Positions 25,195-32,757 of a stretch of 32,757 bases of DNA are shown here, piece by piece; the first letter of the stretch is position 1, and each line of letters opens with the position of its first letter. Source of the stretch: Burkholderia dolosa (GTDB taxonomy: Bacteria > Pseudomonadota > Gammaproteobacteria > Burkholderiales > Burkholderiaceae); contig NZ_CABVPR010000067.1 of assembly GCF_902499135.1 (NCBI RefSeq), forward strand, positions 1 through 32,757. Reading direction: 5' to 3'. Under the pieces are notes generated by a model. It searched no databases and had not been told where the DNA came from. It was given only the letters and a program-made list of their open reading frames with translations. Position numbers and translations under genes: made by a program.

Positions 25195-26049
25195 ATGACC
25201 ATCGTCAACCTCGCCGCCTACCACTTCGTGTCGCTCGACGCGACCGAGCAATGGCGCCCGCTCGTCACCGCGCGCTGCAACGAACTCGGCCTGCGCGGCA
25301 CGATCCTGCTCGCGCCGGAAGGCATCAACCTGTTCGTTGCCGGCACGCGCGAAGCGACGGACGCGTTCATCGACTACATCCGCCACGATCCGCTGTTCGA
25401 AGGCAAGTTCGCGACGCTGCAGTTCAAGGAAAGCCTGTCCGAATCGCAGCCGTTTCGCCGGATGCTCGTGCGCCTGAAGCGCGAGATCATCACGATGAAG
25501 AAGCCTGCGATCAAGCCGGAGCTCGGCCGCGCGCCGTCGGTCGACGCACGCACGCTGAAGACGTGGCTCGACCGCGGCCACGACGACGACGGCCGCCCGG
25601 TCGTGATGCTCGACACGCGCAACGCGTTCGAAGTCGACGTCGGCACGTTCGACGGCGCGCTCGACTACCGGATCGGCAAGTTCAGCGAGTTCCCGGACGT
25701 GATCGACGCACATCGCGCCGATCTCGAAGGCAAGACGGTCGTGTCGTTCTGCACGGGCGGCATCCGGTGCGAGAAGGCCGCGATCCACATGAAGGAAATC
25801 GGCATCGACAACGTGTACCAGCTCGAAGGCGGCATCCTGAAGTACTTCGAGGAAGTCGGCGGCGCGCATTATCACGGCGACTGCTTCGTGTTCGACTATC
25901 GGACCGCGCTGAATCCGCAGCTCCAGCCGACCGAGAACGTCACGTGCTTCGCGTGCCGCGCGGTCGTCACGCCGGACGCGCAGCGATCGCCGAGCTACGT
26001 GCCCGGCAAGTCGTGCCCGGCCTGCGCGCAGACGGCAGACGCCGCATAG
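25195..26049 (+). CDS. trhO: tRNA uridine(34) hydroxylase TrhO, rhodanese family
   Basis: TrhO (YceA, UPF0176) uses oxygen to hydroxylate U34 of tRNAs as part of cmo5U/mcmo5U formation. The 284-residue protein has an N-terminal acylphosphatase-like domain with [17 protein letters not shown] and [10 protein letters not shown], and a central rhodanese domain: [19 protein letters not shown], then [12 protein letters not shown] with the catalytic-loop Cys at about residue 186, and [14 protein letters not shown] Cys-rich tail (CFACRA, CPACAQ) could bind zinc. The ATG at 25195 matches the family N-terminus. gluQ, also tRNA modifying, begins 32 bases after the stop, so these two probably form an operon. 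Confidence 0.95.
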   Translation: MTIVNLAAYHFVSLDATEQWRPLVTARCNELGLRGTILLAPEGINLFVAGTREATDAFIDYIRHDPLFEGKFATLQFKESLSESQPFRRMLVRLKREIITMKKPAIKPELGRAPSVDARTLKTWLDRGHDDDGRPVVMLDTRNAFEVDVGTFDGALDYRIGKFSEFPDVIDAHRADLEGKTVVSFCTGGIRCEKAAIHMKEIGIDNVYQLEGGILKYFEEVGGAHYHGDCFVFDYRTALNPQLQPTENVTCFACRAVVTPDAQRSPSYVPGKSCPACAQTADAA

Positions 26050-26081
26050 CCGCGCGCCGCGCGCTCCACGCCCCCGCTCCG

Positions 26082-26975
26082 ATGAACGGCTATCGCGGCC
26101 GCTTCGCGCCGTCGCCGACCGGCCCGCTGCACTTCGGGTCGCTGGTCGGCGCGCTCGCGAGCTGGCTCGATGCGCGCGCACACGGCGGCACGTGGCTCGT
26201 ACGCATCGAGGACATCGACGGCCCGCGCACGGTGCCCGGCGCCGCCGACGACATCCTCGCGACGCTCGCGCATTTCGGCATGACGCCGGACGAGCCGCCG
26301 GTCTGGCAGAGCACGCGCGACGCCGACTATGCAGCGGCGCTCGAGCGGCTCGTCGCCGCCGGTCTCGTCTATCCGTGCGGCTGCACGCGCAAGGAAATCG
26401 CCGACTCGCTGCGCGCCGCGCACGAGCGCCACACGACGCTCGCGTATCCGGGCACCTGCCGCACCGGCCTGCACGGCAAGCCGGCGCGCGCATGGCGGCT
26501 GCGCGTGCCGGACGGCGACGCCGCGATCGTAACGTTCGACGATCGCTGGCAGCGCGTGCAGTCGCAGAACCTCGCGACCGAAGTCGGCGATTTCGTGCTG
26601 AAACGCGCGGACGGGCTGTGGGCCTATCAGCTCGCCGTCGTGGTCGACGATGCGGATGCGGGCATCACGCACGTCGTGCGCGGCGCCGATCTGCTCGACT
26701 CGACCGCGCGGCAGATCTATCTGCAGCGCTGTCTCGGCGTGCCGACGCCCGCGTATCTGCACGTGCCGGTCGTCGTCGACGCGAACGGCGAAAAGCTCAG
26801 CAAGCAGACGGGCGCGACCGCGCTCGAACGTGACGATCCGCTGCCGGCGCTGCAGGCTGCGGCCGCGCATCTGGGCCTTGCAGCGGACGGCGCGCTGCCG
26901 GGTGCGACGCTCGACGCGTTCTACGCAACCGCGACGCGCGCGTGGGCGCAGCGCTTCGGGCCGCGTGGCGGTTGA
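26082..26975 (+). CDS. gluQ: Glutamyl-Q tRNA(Asp) synthetase
   Basis: GluQ (YadB) activates glutamate and attaches it to queuosine at position 34 of tRNA(Asp), not to the tRNA 3' end. The 297-residue protein is a truncated GlnRS/GluRS catalytic core without the anticodon-binding domain. The HIGH-like site is [13 protein letters not shown] (about 9-21). Zinc ligands are YPCGCTRKE and [19 protein letters not shown] (about 245-255) replaces KMSKS. The upstream frame is a shadow of trhO, and the ATG at 26082 starts the conserved [13 protein letters not shown]. It is convergent with rhlE. No clear terminator follows. Confidence 0.97.
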   Translation: MNGYRGRFAPSPTGPLHFGSLVGALASWLDARAHGGTWLVRIEDIDGPRTVPGAADDILATLAHFGMTPDEPPVWQSTRDADYAAALERLVAAGLVYPCGCTRKEIADSLRAAHERHTTLAYPGTCRTGLHGKPARAWRLRVPDGDAAIVTFDDRWQRVQSQNLATEVGDFVLKRADGLWAYQLAVVVDDADAGITHVVRGADLLDSTARQIYLQRCLGVPTPAYLHVPVVVDANGEKLSKQTGATALERDDPLPALQAAAAHLGLAADGALPGATLDAFYATATRAWAQRFGPRGG

Positions 26976-27294
26976 GCCGTGCGTCGGGAGCCGAGCTCGT
27001 CGCTGCGGGACGTGGCGAGCCGGGGGCCTAACGCATGAATGCGCGAACGCATGAACGCCGAGCAGTAGGCGACACGAAAAACCACCGCACGAACAACCAT
27101 GAAACGTCGATAGCGAGCGATCGCCCCATCACAAGCCGTCGCCGCCATGGGCGTCCGACTCGATCCCCGCGAAACGGCCCTACACGCCCACGTTTCCTGC
27201 CCAATAAAAAACGGGCATATGCGCATCGCATACACCCGTTCATTCGACGGCGCGCGCGCCGCACCGGCCGCGCAGGCCACCGTCTACACCCGCG
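26976..27294. other. Convergent gap between gluQ and rhlE
   Basis: About 320 bases with no supportable gene. It contains a 10-base direct repeat AACGCATGAA at 27030-27039 and 27046-27055 (16-base period), a small palindrome CGCATGAATGCG (27032-27043), and the rhlE terminator at 27203-27238. No terminator for gluQ is visible. An Arg-rich frame near 27035-27349 reads as a shadow. Confidence 0.5.
27203..27238 (-). terminator. Intrinsic terminator of rhlE
   Basis: On the minus strand the stem CGGGTGTATGCG / CGCATATGCCCG (27227-27238 with 27212-27223, 3-base loop, two G-U pairs as RNA) is followed directly by TTTTTTATT (27211 down to 27203). It begins 57 bases after the rhlE stop. This is a textbook rho-independent terminator. 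Confidence 0.85.
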
Positions 27295-28764
27295 TCACGC
27301 CTGCGGCTTGCGCGGCATCCCGAAACCGCCGAGCAGCGCCGCGACCTGACGCTTCGGCCCTTTCTTCTCGGGCTGCTGCGCGGACTTCGCGTCGTCCGGC
27401 TGCGTCGCCGGCGCAGCCGGCTCGTACGGCTTCAGGAAGAAGTCGTCGACCGGCGCGTCATGGCGGCGATGATGGCCGCCGCGCTCCGATCCGCCGGTGC
27501 GCCGCGCCGATGCGCCGCGATGCTCGTCGCGCTCGCGCCGGCCGCCGCGTTCGCCGCCACGCTCACCGCCGCGTTCGTCGTGACGATGGCGCGCAGGCTT
27601 GTCGAGCGTGAGCGTCTGCACCTCGAGCGGACGCTTGATCAGTTTTTCGATATCGGCGAGCTGCTTGCGCTCGTTCGGGCTGCACAGCGAGAGCGCGTCG
27701 CCCGTCGCACCCGCACGGCCCGTGCGGCCGATCCGGTGCACGTAGTCTTCCGCATTGAACGGCAGGTCGAAGTTGATCACGGCCGGCAGCTCGGCGATGT
27801 CGAGGCCGCGCGCGGCGACGTCCGTCGCGACGAGCGCTTCGACTTCGCCGCGCTTGAACGCGTCGAGCGCCTGCATCCGTTCGAGCTGCGACTTGTCGCC
27901 GTGGATCGCCGACGCGACCACGCCGTCGCGCTCGAGCTGGCGCGCGAGCCGGCTCGCGCCGATCTTGCTGTTGCAGAACACGATCACCTGCTTGAGCCCG
28001 CGCTCGCGCAGCAGTTGCACGACGGCCGCCTGCTTGTCGCCTTCGGCGACGTCGTAGACGATCTGCGTGACGTTCGCGTTCGTCGAATTGCTGCGCGCGA
28101 CCTCGATCGTCTGCGGGTTGCGCAGGTACGTCGACGCGAGCTTCTTGATTTCCGGCGAGAACGTCGCCGAGAACAGCAGCGTCTGACGCTCCTTCGGCAG
28201 CAGGTTCAGGATCCGCTGCAGATCGGGCAGGAAGCCCATGTCGAGCATCCGGTCGGCTTCGTCGAGCACCAGGATCTGCACCTGGCCGAGATTCGCCGTC
28301 TTCTGCTGCACATGGTCGAGCAGGCGGCCCGGCGTCGCGATCAGGATCTCGACGCCGCGGCGCAGTTCCGCCATCTGCGGGTTCATGTCGACGCCGCCGA
28401 ACACCACCGCGCTGCGCAGCGGCGTGTGCTTCGCATACGCGTGCACGTTCGCGGCAACCTGGTCGGCCAGCTCGCGGGTCGGTGTGAGGATCAGCGCGCG
28501 CACCGGGTGCCGCGCGGGCGACGCGCTCGTGTTCGCCTGCGGCAGCAGGCGCTGAATGATCGGCAGCGAGAAGCTCGCGGTCTTGCCGGTGCCCGTTTGC
28601 GCGGCGCCCATGACGTCGCGGCCGGCGAGCACGACCGGAATGGCCTGCGCCTGGATCGGCGTCGGCGTCGTATAGCCCTGCTCCGCAATGGCTTTCAGGA
28701 TATCGGCGGCAAGGCCGAATTGATCGAAGTTTGCGTCGGCTGGCTTGGCGACAGAATCGGACAT
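27295..28764 (-). CDS. rhlE: DEAD-box RNA helicase RhlE
   Basis: This ATP-dependent RNA helicase of 489 residues is involved in RNA turnover and ribosome assembly. Motifs in order: the Q-motif region (FGLAADILKAIAEQGYTTPT then PIQAQAIP), Walker A AQTGTGKTA (about 51-59), PTRELADQ, TPGRLLDH, the DEAD box LDEADRML, SAT, ARGLDIAELP and HRIGRTGRAGATG. The C-terminal tail (about 385-489) is low complexity with RGGERGGERGGRRERDEHR, then a Pro/Ala/Lys-rich end, as expected for an RNA-binding tail. The ATG at 28764 begins the conserved start. Frames reaching further upstream are GC shadows. A strong terminator lies 3' of the gene. Confidence 0.95.
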   Translation of the reverse strand: MSDSVAKPADANFDQFGLAADILKAIAEQGYTTPTPIQAQAIPVVLAGRDVMGAAQTGTGKTASFSLPIIQRLLPQANTSASPARHPVRALILTPTRELADQVAANVHAYAKHTPLRSAVVFGGVDMNPQMAELRRGVEILIATPGRLLDHVQQKTANLGQVQILVLDEADRMLDMGFLPDLQRILNLLPKERQTLLFSATFSPEIKKLASTYLRNPQTIEVARSNSTNANVTQIVYDVAEGDKQAAVVQLLRERGLKQVIVFCNSKIGASRLARQLERDGVVASAIHGDKSQLERMQALDAFKRGEVEALVATDVAARGLDIAELPAVINFDLPFNAEDYVHRIGRTGRAGATGDALSLCSPNERKQLADIEKLIKRPLEVQTLTLDKPARHRHDERGGERGGERGGRRERDEHRGASARRTGGSERGGHHRRHDAPVDDFFLKPYEPAAPATQPDDAKSAQQPEKKGPKRQVAALLGGFGMPRKPQA

Positions 28765-29192
28765 GGTGGCGTTTCGCTCAAAAAGCGCGGCGGGGACATC
28801 GTGCGTCAGACCGGCCGGGCCTGCGCTCATCTCATTCAGGAAATAGACGGAGCCGCGGCGCGCCGCGCGACGCCGCTCTGGCGCCCGGCGCAGTTCGATA
28901 CGAACGTCGCGCGCCAGGCTGTGCGGACTCCGTTCGGCGCGAATGCCGGCGGAAAGGGCCGTATTGTAGCACCGCACGGCCGTCTGTCCGTGACAATGCC
29001 CGGAACGGCGTCGACGGCGGTTCGGCCCCCGGTGTCGTGCACGCGGCGGCGCGGCCGACGCCCCGCGCACGTGCATGCTCCCGATCGGCCGGCAAATCAG
29101 ATGAAGGGCCGGATCGAATCGCGCCGGCCCGGCAATACGGTGCGCCCGCCTGGCCGGCCGATCGACGGACCGATCCGCCCGCGCAACCGCGA
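28765..29192. other. rhlE upstream region, no gene
   Basis: About 430 bases between the start of rhlE and the stop of the lysozyme-inhibitor gene, both on the minus strand. It holds the putative rhlE -10 near 28963 and a long potential 5' leader of about 190 bases. Otherwise only GC-rich shadow frames are seen. No terminator with a T-run for the upstream gene was found. Confidence 0.5.
28963..28968 (-). promoter_or_regulatory. Putative -10 of rhlE
   Basis: TACAAT on the minus strand (GTGCTACAATACGG) lies about 200 bases before the rhlE start. TTGTCA at 28991-28996 is a good -35 hexamer but is 22 bases away, too far for standard spacing. Use of this promoter would give a long leader. Confidence 0.4.
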
Positions 29193-29573
29193 TCAGCCCT
29201 TCTTCTTTTTCTTCTCGACCTGCACGCAGTCCGCGAGCAGCGGCGGCGAGCTCGGGTCGGCAATTTCGTCGCGCAGCGTCGCTTCGCGGCCTTTCGTCCA
29301 CCACGTGTAGCGGCCGGCCTGATAGCGGACGCCGGATGCCGACACGGTGTCGACGAACAGCAGCCGCTGGCCGTCGACCGGCACGAGCGCGAAGCTCTGG
29401 CCGTTGCCGGCGAGCCAGTACGACACACGCACCGGCTGCTTCTGGTTCGCGCACTGATACACGACGAGCTGGCGTGCGTCGGCGTCGATCTCCTCGACGG
29501 TCAGCTGCGCGGCATGGGCGACGGAAACGGTCGCGCCGGCCAGCGCGAGCGCAGCGAAGGTTTGGCGGATCAT
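29193..29573 (-). CDS. MliC-type lysozyme inhibitor, periplasmic
   Basis: This 126-residue protein has a signal peptide (MIRQTFAALALAGATVSVAHA, cleavage near residue 21) and one MliC domain. The diagnostic elements are VVYQC at about 38-42, VSYWLAGNGQSFAL, the VSASGVRYQAGRYTWWTKG block near 77-95, and a second Cys in LADC, likely disulphide bonded to the first. MliC/PliC proteins block c-type lysozyme in the periplasm or outer membrane. No lipobox is present, so it is probably soluble (PliC-like). The C-terminus is EKKKKKG, a basic tail that is not typical. AGAGGA lies before the ATG. It probably follows the 58-residue lipoprotein gene. Confidence 0.87.
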   Translation of the reverse strand: MIRQTFAALALAGATVSVAHAAQLTVEEIDADARQLVVYQCANQKQPVRVSYWLAGNGQSFALVPVDGQRLLFVDTVSASGVRYQAGRYTWWTKGREATLRDEIADPSSPPLLADCVQVEKKKKKG

Positions 29574-29660
29574 GCGGGTCCTCTCACGAGACGGGTAGCA
29601 AGCGCGCGACGGCGGCGCGCGCGGCGGTCATTCGATTGTCGTGCGTTATGCGCGCGGCGC

Positions 29661-29837
29661 TCACGGATCGATGACGTCCGCGCATGCGTCGGTCGGCGCG
29701 GCCGCGACGTGGCCCACGACCGGCACGATCTTCAGCCCGGCCGACGCAACGCGGCACGGCGCGGCCGCGAGACCGCAACCGGCCATGCCGGCCGCCAGCG
29801 CCAGCGCGACGGCCAGCTTTCCGATACGCAGCAACAT
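29661..29837 (-). CDS. Small lipoprotein, DUF6726-like
   Basis: A 58-residue protein, below usual size cut-offs. It has a basic N-terminus and hydrophobic core (LRIGKLAVALALAAGMAGC), with a lipobox-like MAGC at Cys21, then GLAAAPCRVASAGLKIVP, VVGHVAAAPTDAC and ADVIDP. Cys28 and Cys52 may form a disulphide. AAGGAG lies 6 bases before the ATG, which is strong support for translation. I recognise the GLAAAPCR...VVGHxAAxPTDxCAD pattern as a conserved short Burkholderiaceae family (DUF6726), though this is from memory. It begins 19 bases after the purT stop, so it is probably on the purT transcript. The function is unknown. Confidence 0.78.
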   Translation of the reverse strand: MLLRIGKLAVALALAAGMAGCGLAAAPCRVASAGLKIVPVVGHVAAAPTDACADVIDP

Positions 29838-29856
29838 CGTCGTCTCCTTCGTCGGG

Positions 29857-31071
29857 TCAGCGCGCGGACACGGGCCGCACGGCCGCCGCGGCGCGCTTCG
29901 CGCGTTCGCGGGCCTCGTCGACGTTCGCGCCGGTCGCGAGCGCGACGCCCATGCGGCGCTTCACAAAGCTTTCGGGCTTGCCGAACAGCCGCAGGTCGGT
30001 GCCCGGCACGGCAAGCGCGTCGCGCACGCCGTCGAACGCGATCCCGCGCTCGTCGAGCCCGCCGTAGATCACCGCCGACGCGGCCGGCGAGCCGAGCGTC
30101 GGATCGACCGGCAGCCCCAGAATCGCGCGCGCATGCAGCTCGAACTCCGACTGGCGCTGCGACGCGAGCGTGACGAGCCCCGTATCGTGCGGCCGCGGGC
30201 TCACTTCGGAAAACCACACGTCGTCGCCGCGCACGAACAGCTCGACGCCGAACATCCCGCGCCCGCCGAGCGCCTCGGTGACCTTGTGCGCGATGTCGCG
30301 CGACTTCTCGAGCGCGCGTGCGCTCATCGGCTGCGGCTGCCACGATTCGACGTAATCGCCGGCCACCTGCACGTGGCCGACCGGCTCGCAGAAGTAGGTA
30401 CGCGTGTCGAGCGTCGCAGGATCGATCGCGCGCACGGTCAGCTGCGTGATCTCGTAGTCGAAATCGACGAAGCCCTCGACGATCACGCGGCCGTGATTGA
30501 CGCGACCGCCTGCCATCGCGTAATCCCACGCGGGTTTCACATCGGCCTCGGTGCGAACGACCGACTGCCCCTTGCCCGACGACGACATCACCGGCTTCAC
30601 GACGCACGGCATCCCGATCTTCGCGACGGCGGCGCTGAACGCGTCGAACGAATCGGCGAACGCATACGGCGACGTCGGCAGGCCGAGCGCCTCCGCCGCG
30701 AGCCGGCGGATGCCTTCGCGATTCATCGTGAGCTGCGTCGCGCGCGCGGTCGGGATCACTTCGGCGACGCCGGCCGCCTCGATCGCCGCGAGCGCGTCCG
30801 TCGCGATCGCCTCGATCTCCGGCACGATCAGATGCGGACGCTCGGCCTCGACGACCGCACGCAGCGCGGCCGCGTCGGTCATGTCGATCACGTGCGCGCG
30901 GTGCGCGACCTGATGGCCGGGCGCGTCGGGATAGCGGTCGACCGCGACGACTTCGACGCCGAGCCGCTGCAACGCGATGATGACTTCCTTGCCGAGCTCG
31001 CCGGCGCCGAGCAGCATGACGCGCGTGGCCGACGGCGAAAGCGGCGTACCGAGCCGCTGACCGATCTGCAT
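29857..31071 (-). CDS. purT: Formate-dependent GAR transformylase
   Basis: PurT catalyses formylation of glycinamide ribonucleotide from formate and ATP, an alternative to folate-dependent PurN in purine synthesis. The 404-residue protein is an ATP-grasp enzyme. It has an N-terminal PurT/PurK domain ([37 protein letters not shown]), the ATP loop SSSGKGQSV (about 160), [19 protein letters not shown] (about 263-281) with metal-binding Glu, and the late GYGL-type region. Its length equals typical PurT (392-404). The ATG at 31071 follows GGGA. Frames extending upstream overlap another gene. Its substrate is the product of PurD in this window. Confidence 0.97.
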   Translation of the reverse strand: MQIGQRLGTPLSPSATRVMLLGAGELGKEVIIALQRLGVEVVAVDRYPDAPGHQVAHRAHVIDMTDAAALRAVVEAERPHLIVPEIEAIATDALAAIEAAGVAEVIPTARATQLTMNREGIRRLAAEALGLPTSPYAFADSFDAFSAAVAKIGMPCVVKPVMSSSGKGQSVVRTEADVKPAWDYAMAGGRVNHGRVIVEGFVDFDYEITQLTVRAIDPATLDTRTYFCEPVGHVQVAGDYVESWQPQPMSARALEKSRDIAHKVTEALGGRGMFGVELFVRGDDVWFSEVSPRPHDTGLVTLASQRQSEFELHARAILGLPVDPTLGSPAASAVIYGGLDERGIAFDGVRDALAVPGTDLRLFGKPESFVKRRMGVALATGANVDEARERAKRAAAAVRPVSAR

Positions 31072-31293
31072 GTGATTTCCCGCTGGTTCGAGTGGAGAAG
31101 GAAAAGGCGAAAAGGCTTCGATGTTAACACGCGCGCCGCCGTCGATCCGGGCGGTTCGGCACGTCGACATCCGGCCGGAACGCGCGTGCGCGCGGGCCGC
31201 GAACGTTTTCGTGCGCGAAGTGTCGGCTCGCCTCGCGCGGCGCGGGTGCGTTACTCTTACGCCTTGTTCAGAATCCGATGAGGAACGAGGCTC

Positions 31294-31839
31294 ATGTCCC
31301 ACCTGTTCGCAGCCGCACGCGCACGCACCGGCCTGCTTCGCCCGCTGCGCGCGCCGCTCTGCGCGCTGACGCTTGCCACGCTTCTCGCCGCCTGCGCGAT
31401 GCCGACCCATCCCGATTCCGCCGCTCCCGCCCCCGATCCGTACAACCCGGCCGCGGTCCAGCTGCTCGACGACACGCGCTGGGAACTCACCAGCTGGGTG
31501 AACGCCGACGGCACGCCGCGCGCGATCCCGCACGGCGACAACGGCGAGCCGATCAAGCTCGCGCTGTCGACCGAATCGGGCGTGCGGCGCGCGAGCGGAT
31601 TCTCGGGCTGCAACCGCTACATGGGCACGTACGACATCAAGAACGGGCTGCTGAGCTTCGGGCCGCTCGCCGGTACCCGCATGGCCTGTCCGAACACGCT
31701 CGGCGGGCAGCTCGAAGCCGCTTACCTCGATGCGCTCGCGCACATCGACAAGACCGGCGTGCAGATGCGCGAGCCGCAGCAACTGCAGATCGTGACCGGC
31801 GCCGGCGCGACGCTGACCTTCACGCGCCGGGGCAGCTGA
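31294..31839 (+). CDS. META domain lipoprotein, HslJ-like
   Basis: This 181-residue protein has a signal sequence and lipobox LAAC (Cys34), then a META/HslJ domain: [12 protein letters not shown] at about 50, [18 protein letters not shown] (about 99-116) and the hallmark LAGTRMACP near 124. A C-terminal beta segment follows ([18 protein letters not shown]). HslJ-type proteins are outer-membrane or periplasmic lipoproteins linked to heat shock or novobiocin tolerance in E. coli. The function here is not established. GAGG lies close to the ATG. It is divergent from purT, and a 10-bp stem follows. Confidence 0.88.
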   Translation: MSHLFAAARARTGLLRPLRAPLCALTLATLLAACAMPTHPDSAAPAPDPYNPAAVQLLDDTRWELTSWVNADGTPRAIPHGDNGEPIKLALSTESGVRRASGFSGCNRYMGTYDIKNGLLSFGPLAGTRMACPNTLGGQLEAAYLDALAHIDKTGVQMREPQQLQIVTGAGATLTFTRRGS

Positions 31840-31849
31840 TGCATCGCGC

Positions 31850-31880
31850 GCAGCGAAGGCCGACCGGCCGCCTTCGCTGC
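31850..31880 (+). terminator. Hairpin after the META lipoprotein gene
   Basis: GCAGCGAAGG (31850-31859) and CCTTCGCTGC (31871-31880) form a 10-bp perfect stem with an 11-base loop, 10 bases after the stop. It is followed by GTGCGCG rather than a T-run. It is a strong hairpin that probably ends the transcript or protects its 3' end. Confidence 0.55.
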
Positions 31881-31965
31881 GTGCGCGACGCGCGTGCCGC
31901 ACGCGCATACGTGCCGCGGCATGAAACCCGCGCATGCCGCCTTAGCGTGTTGTCCGTCGGCCGGT

Positions 31966-31971
31966 TAAACT
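31966..31971 (+). promoter_or_regulatory. Putative -10 before the ftsK-like gene
   Basis: TAAACT in GGTTAAACTCGG lies 46 bases before the ATG at 32018. No clear -35 is present. Confidence 0.35.
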
Positions 31972-32017
31972 CGGCGGGTCGCGCACCGCGCTCCCCGCCC
32001 CCTTCCCGTTTCAAAGC

Positions 32018-32757
32018 ATGCACACGGTAGTCTTCGGCTGGTTCGGCATTTCCGCCGTCTGGTTCCTCCTTTTGTTCTGGCGTCTCGTACAGGCGATGCT
32101 GCCCGGCGGCGGCGGTCTCGCGGGCCGCGGCTCGATCCGGCTGTGGCTCGGCTTCGCGGCCGTGTTCGTCGCGAGCTGCACGCTGACGAGCGCGCTGTCG
32201 GGCCCCGACACGAACGCGCTCGGCCACGCGCTGTCGGCCGGCTTCGCGCATCTGCTCGGCCCGATCGGCACGGCGGTCGCGATGGTCGTGCTGTTCTTCG
32301 CGGGGCTGCCCTGGTTGTCGGGCATCGGCTGGCGCCGCTTCGCCGCGTGGGTCGACACGTCGTTCGGCATCAAGCTGTCGCGCGACGGCGGCGGCGACGA
32401 TACGCGCAGCATCGCCGACCTGCCGCGCAGCGCGCTGCATCGCGACGACGACATCGTGCAGCCGACCACCGCCCATACCGTGAATCCGATGGCGCCGCGG
32501 CAGAACGGCCGGTACGCGCGCCCGACGCTGTGGAAGCCCGACCCGCACGCGCGGCCGAAACCGCGCGGCAGCACGGCACCGCGTCCGTACGTGGAGCCCG
32601 TTGCGCCGTCCGGCTGGCTGAAGCCTGCGTCCAAGCCTGCGGCGGCCGCCCGCGCGCCGGCGCCGCAAGCATCGACGAATGCAAGCGCGATGCCGCCGCC
32701 GACGATCGGCAGCACCGCGAGCCTCGCGCGCGCGGCCGCGAATGCGCCGGTGTCGCG
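32018..32757 (+). CDS. ftsK: FtsK-type DNA translocase, N-terminal part (cut by window)
   Basis: An open frame from ATG 32018 runs to the window end without a stop (246 codons seen). It encodes an N-terminal membrane region: a first hydrophobic segment (VVFGWFGISAVWFLLLFW), a second (LWLGFAAVFVASCTLTSAL) and a third (LLGPIGTAVAMVVLFFAGLPWL) with GIGWRRFAAWVD after it. A Pro/Ala-rich, low-complexity linker begins at about residue 120. This matches the 4TM N-terminus and linker of FtsK/SpoIIIE translocases, which couple chromosome segregation to division. The motor and gamma domains lie outside the window, so the assignment rests on the N-terminus only. A large linker-rich paralogue is possible. 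Confidence 0.7.
   Translation, partial: MHTVVFGWFGISAVWFLLLFWRLVQAMLPGGGGLAGRGSIRLWLGFAAVFVASCTLTSALSGPDTNALGHALSAGFAHLLGPIGTAVAMVVLFFAGLPWLSGIGWRRFAAWVDTSFGIKLSRDGGGDDTRSIADLPRSALHRDDDIVQPTTAHTVNPMAPRQNGRYARPTLWKPDPHARPKPRGSTAPRPYVEPVAPSGWLKPASKPAAAARAPAPQASTNASAMPPPTIGSTASLARAAANAPVS

Noticed and set aside
24961-26493. Upstream extension of the dnaE frame
   Set aside because: The frame stays open across trhO and part of gluQ on the other strand, but the sequence has no family similarity. Conserved DnaE begins at 24960.
28765-29454. Upstream extension of the rhlE frame
   Set aside because: It is low-complexity Arg/Ala/Gly sequence with no conserved part and runs into the lysozyme-inhibitor gene. 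Conserved RhlE starts at 28764.
1-32757. Mobile elements, prophage, toxin-antitoxin, restriction or defence genes
   Set aside because: None of the supported genes resembles these classes, and no transposase, integrase, terminal repeats or abrupt composition change was found.

Overview
The window is a continuous stretch of core chromosome from a high-GC betaproteobacterium, almost certainly Burkholderia and most probably the Burkholderia cepacia complex. The support is strong GC3 codon bias, the gene order purD-hemF-nadD-rsfS-rlmH-maf-rng, an msbA/waaE/waaL lipopolysaccharide core locus beside dnaE, and a small lipoprotein of a Burkholderiaceae type. I see no tRNA, rRNA, CRISPR array, insertion sequence, prophage or phage-defence system. 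Thirty-one genes are called: thirty complete, and one (ftsK-like) cut by the right edge.

Left part (1-9851). mgsA and an atypical short-chain dehydrogenase lie on the minus strand, divergent from upp. Then come yebC, purD and a compact housekeeping series on the plus strand: hemF, nadD, rsfS, rlmH, maf, rng and, after a gap, yggL. The theme is purine, haem and NAD synthesis plus ribosome and RNA metabolism. nadD appears to start at a CTG codon behind a good Shine-Dalgarno sequence, so ATG-only gene finding truncates it and loses its nucleotide-binding motif.

Middle part (9852-21426). After a 400-base non-coding stretch there is a three-gene envelope operon: a lipoprotein with two PRC-barrel-like repeats, an MFS permease and a half-size FUSC membrane protein. 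Next come rcnB and msbA on the minus strand. A divergent promoter region leads to waaE, a second family-2 glycosyltransferase and the O-antigen ligase waaL. Two family-9 (heptosyltransferase-like) glycosyltransferases converge on waaL from the minus strand. Together these genes build the outer core of LPS, flip core-lipid A and attach O antigen.

Right part (21427-32757). dnaE (minus) is divergent from trhO and gluQ, which both act on tRNA. rhlE (minus) follows with a clear intrinsic terminator. Then come a MliC-type lysozyme inhibitor, a 58-residue lipoprotein and purT, all on the minus strand. The end holds a META/HslJ-type lipoprotein and the 5' part of an FtsK-type gene on the plus strand.

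No clearly new system is evident. The observations most worth following are small: the SDR that lacks the Tyr and Lys of the family active site, the non-AUG start of nadD, a terminator/promoter/hairpin stack before hemF, a possible leaderless dnaE transcript, the lipoprotein-MFS-FUSC operon, and the microprotein between purT and mliC.
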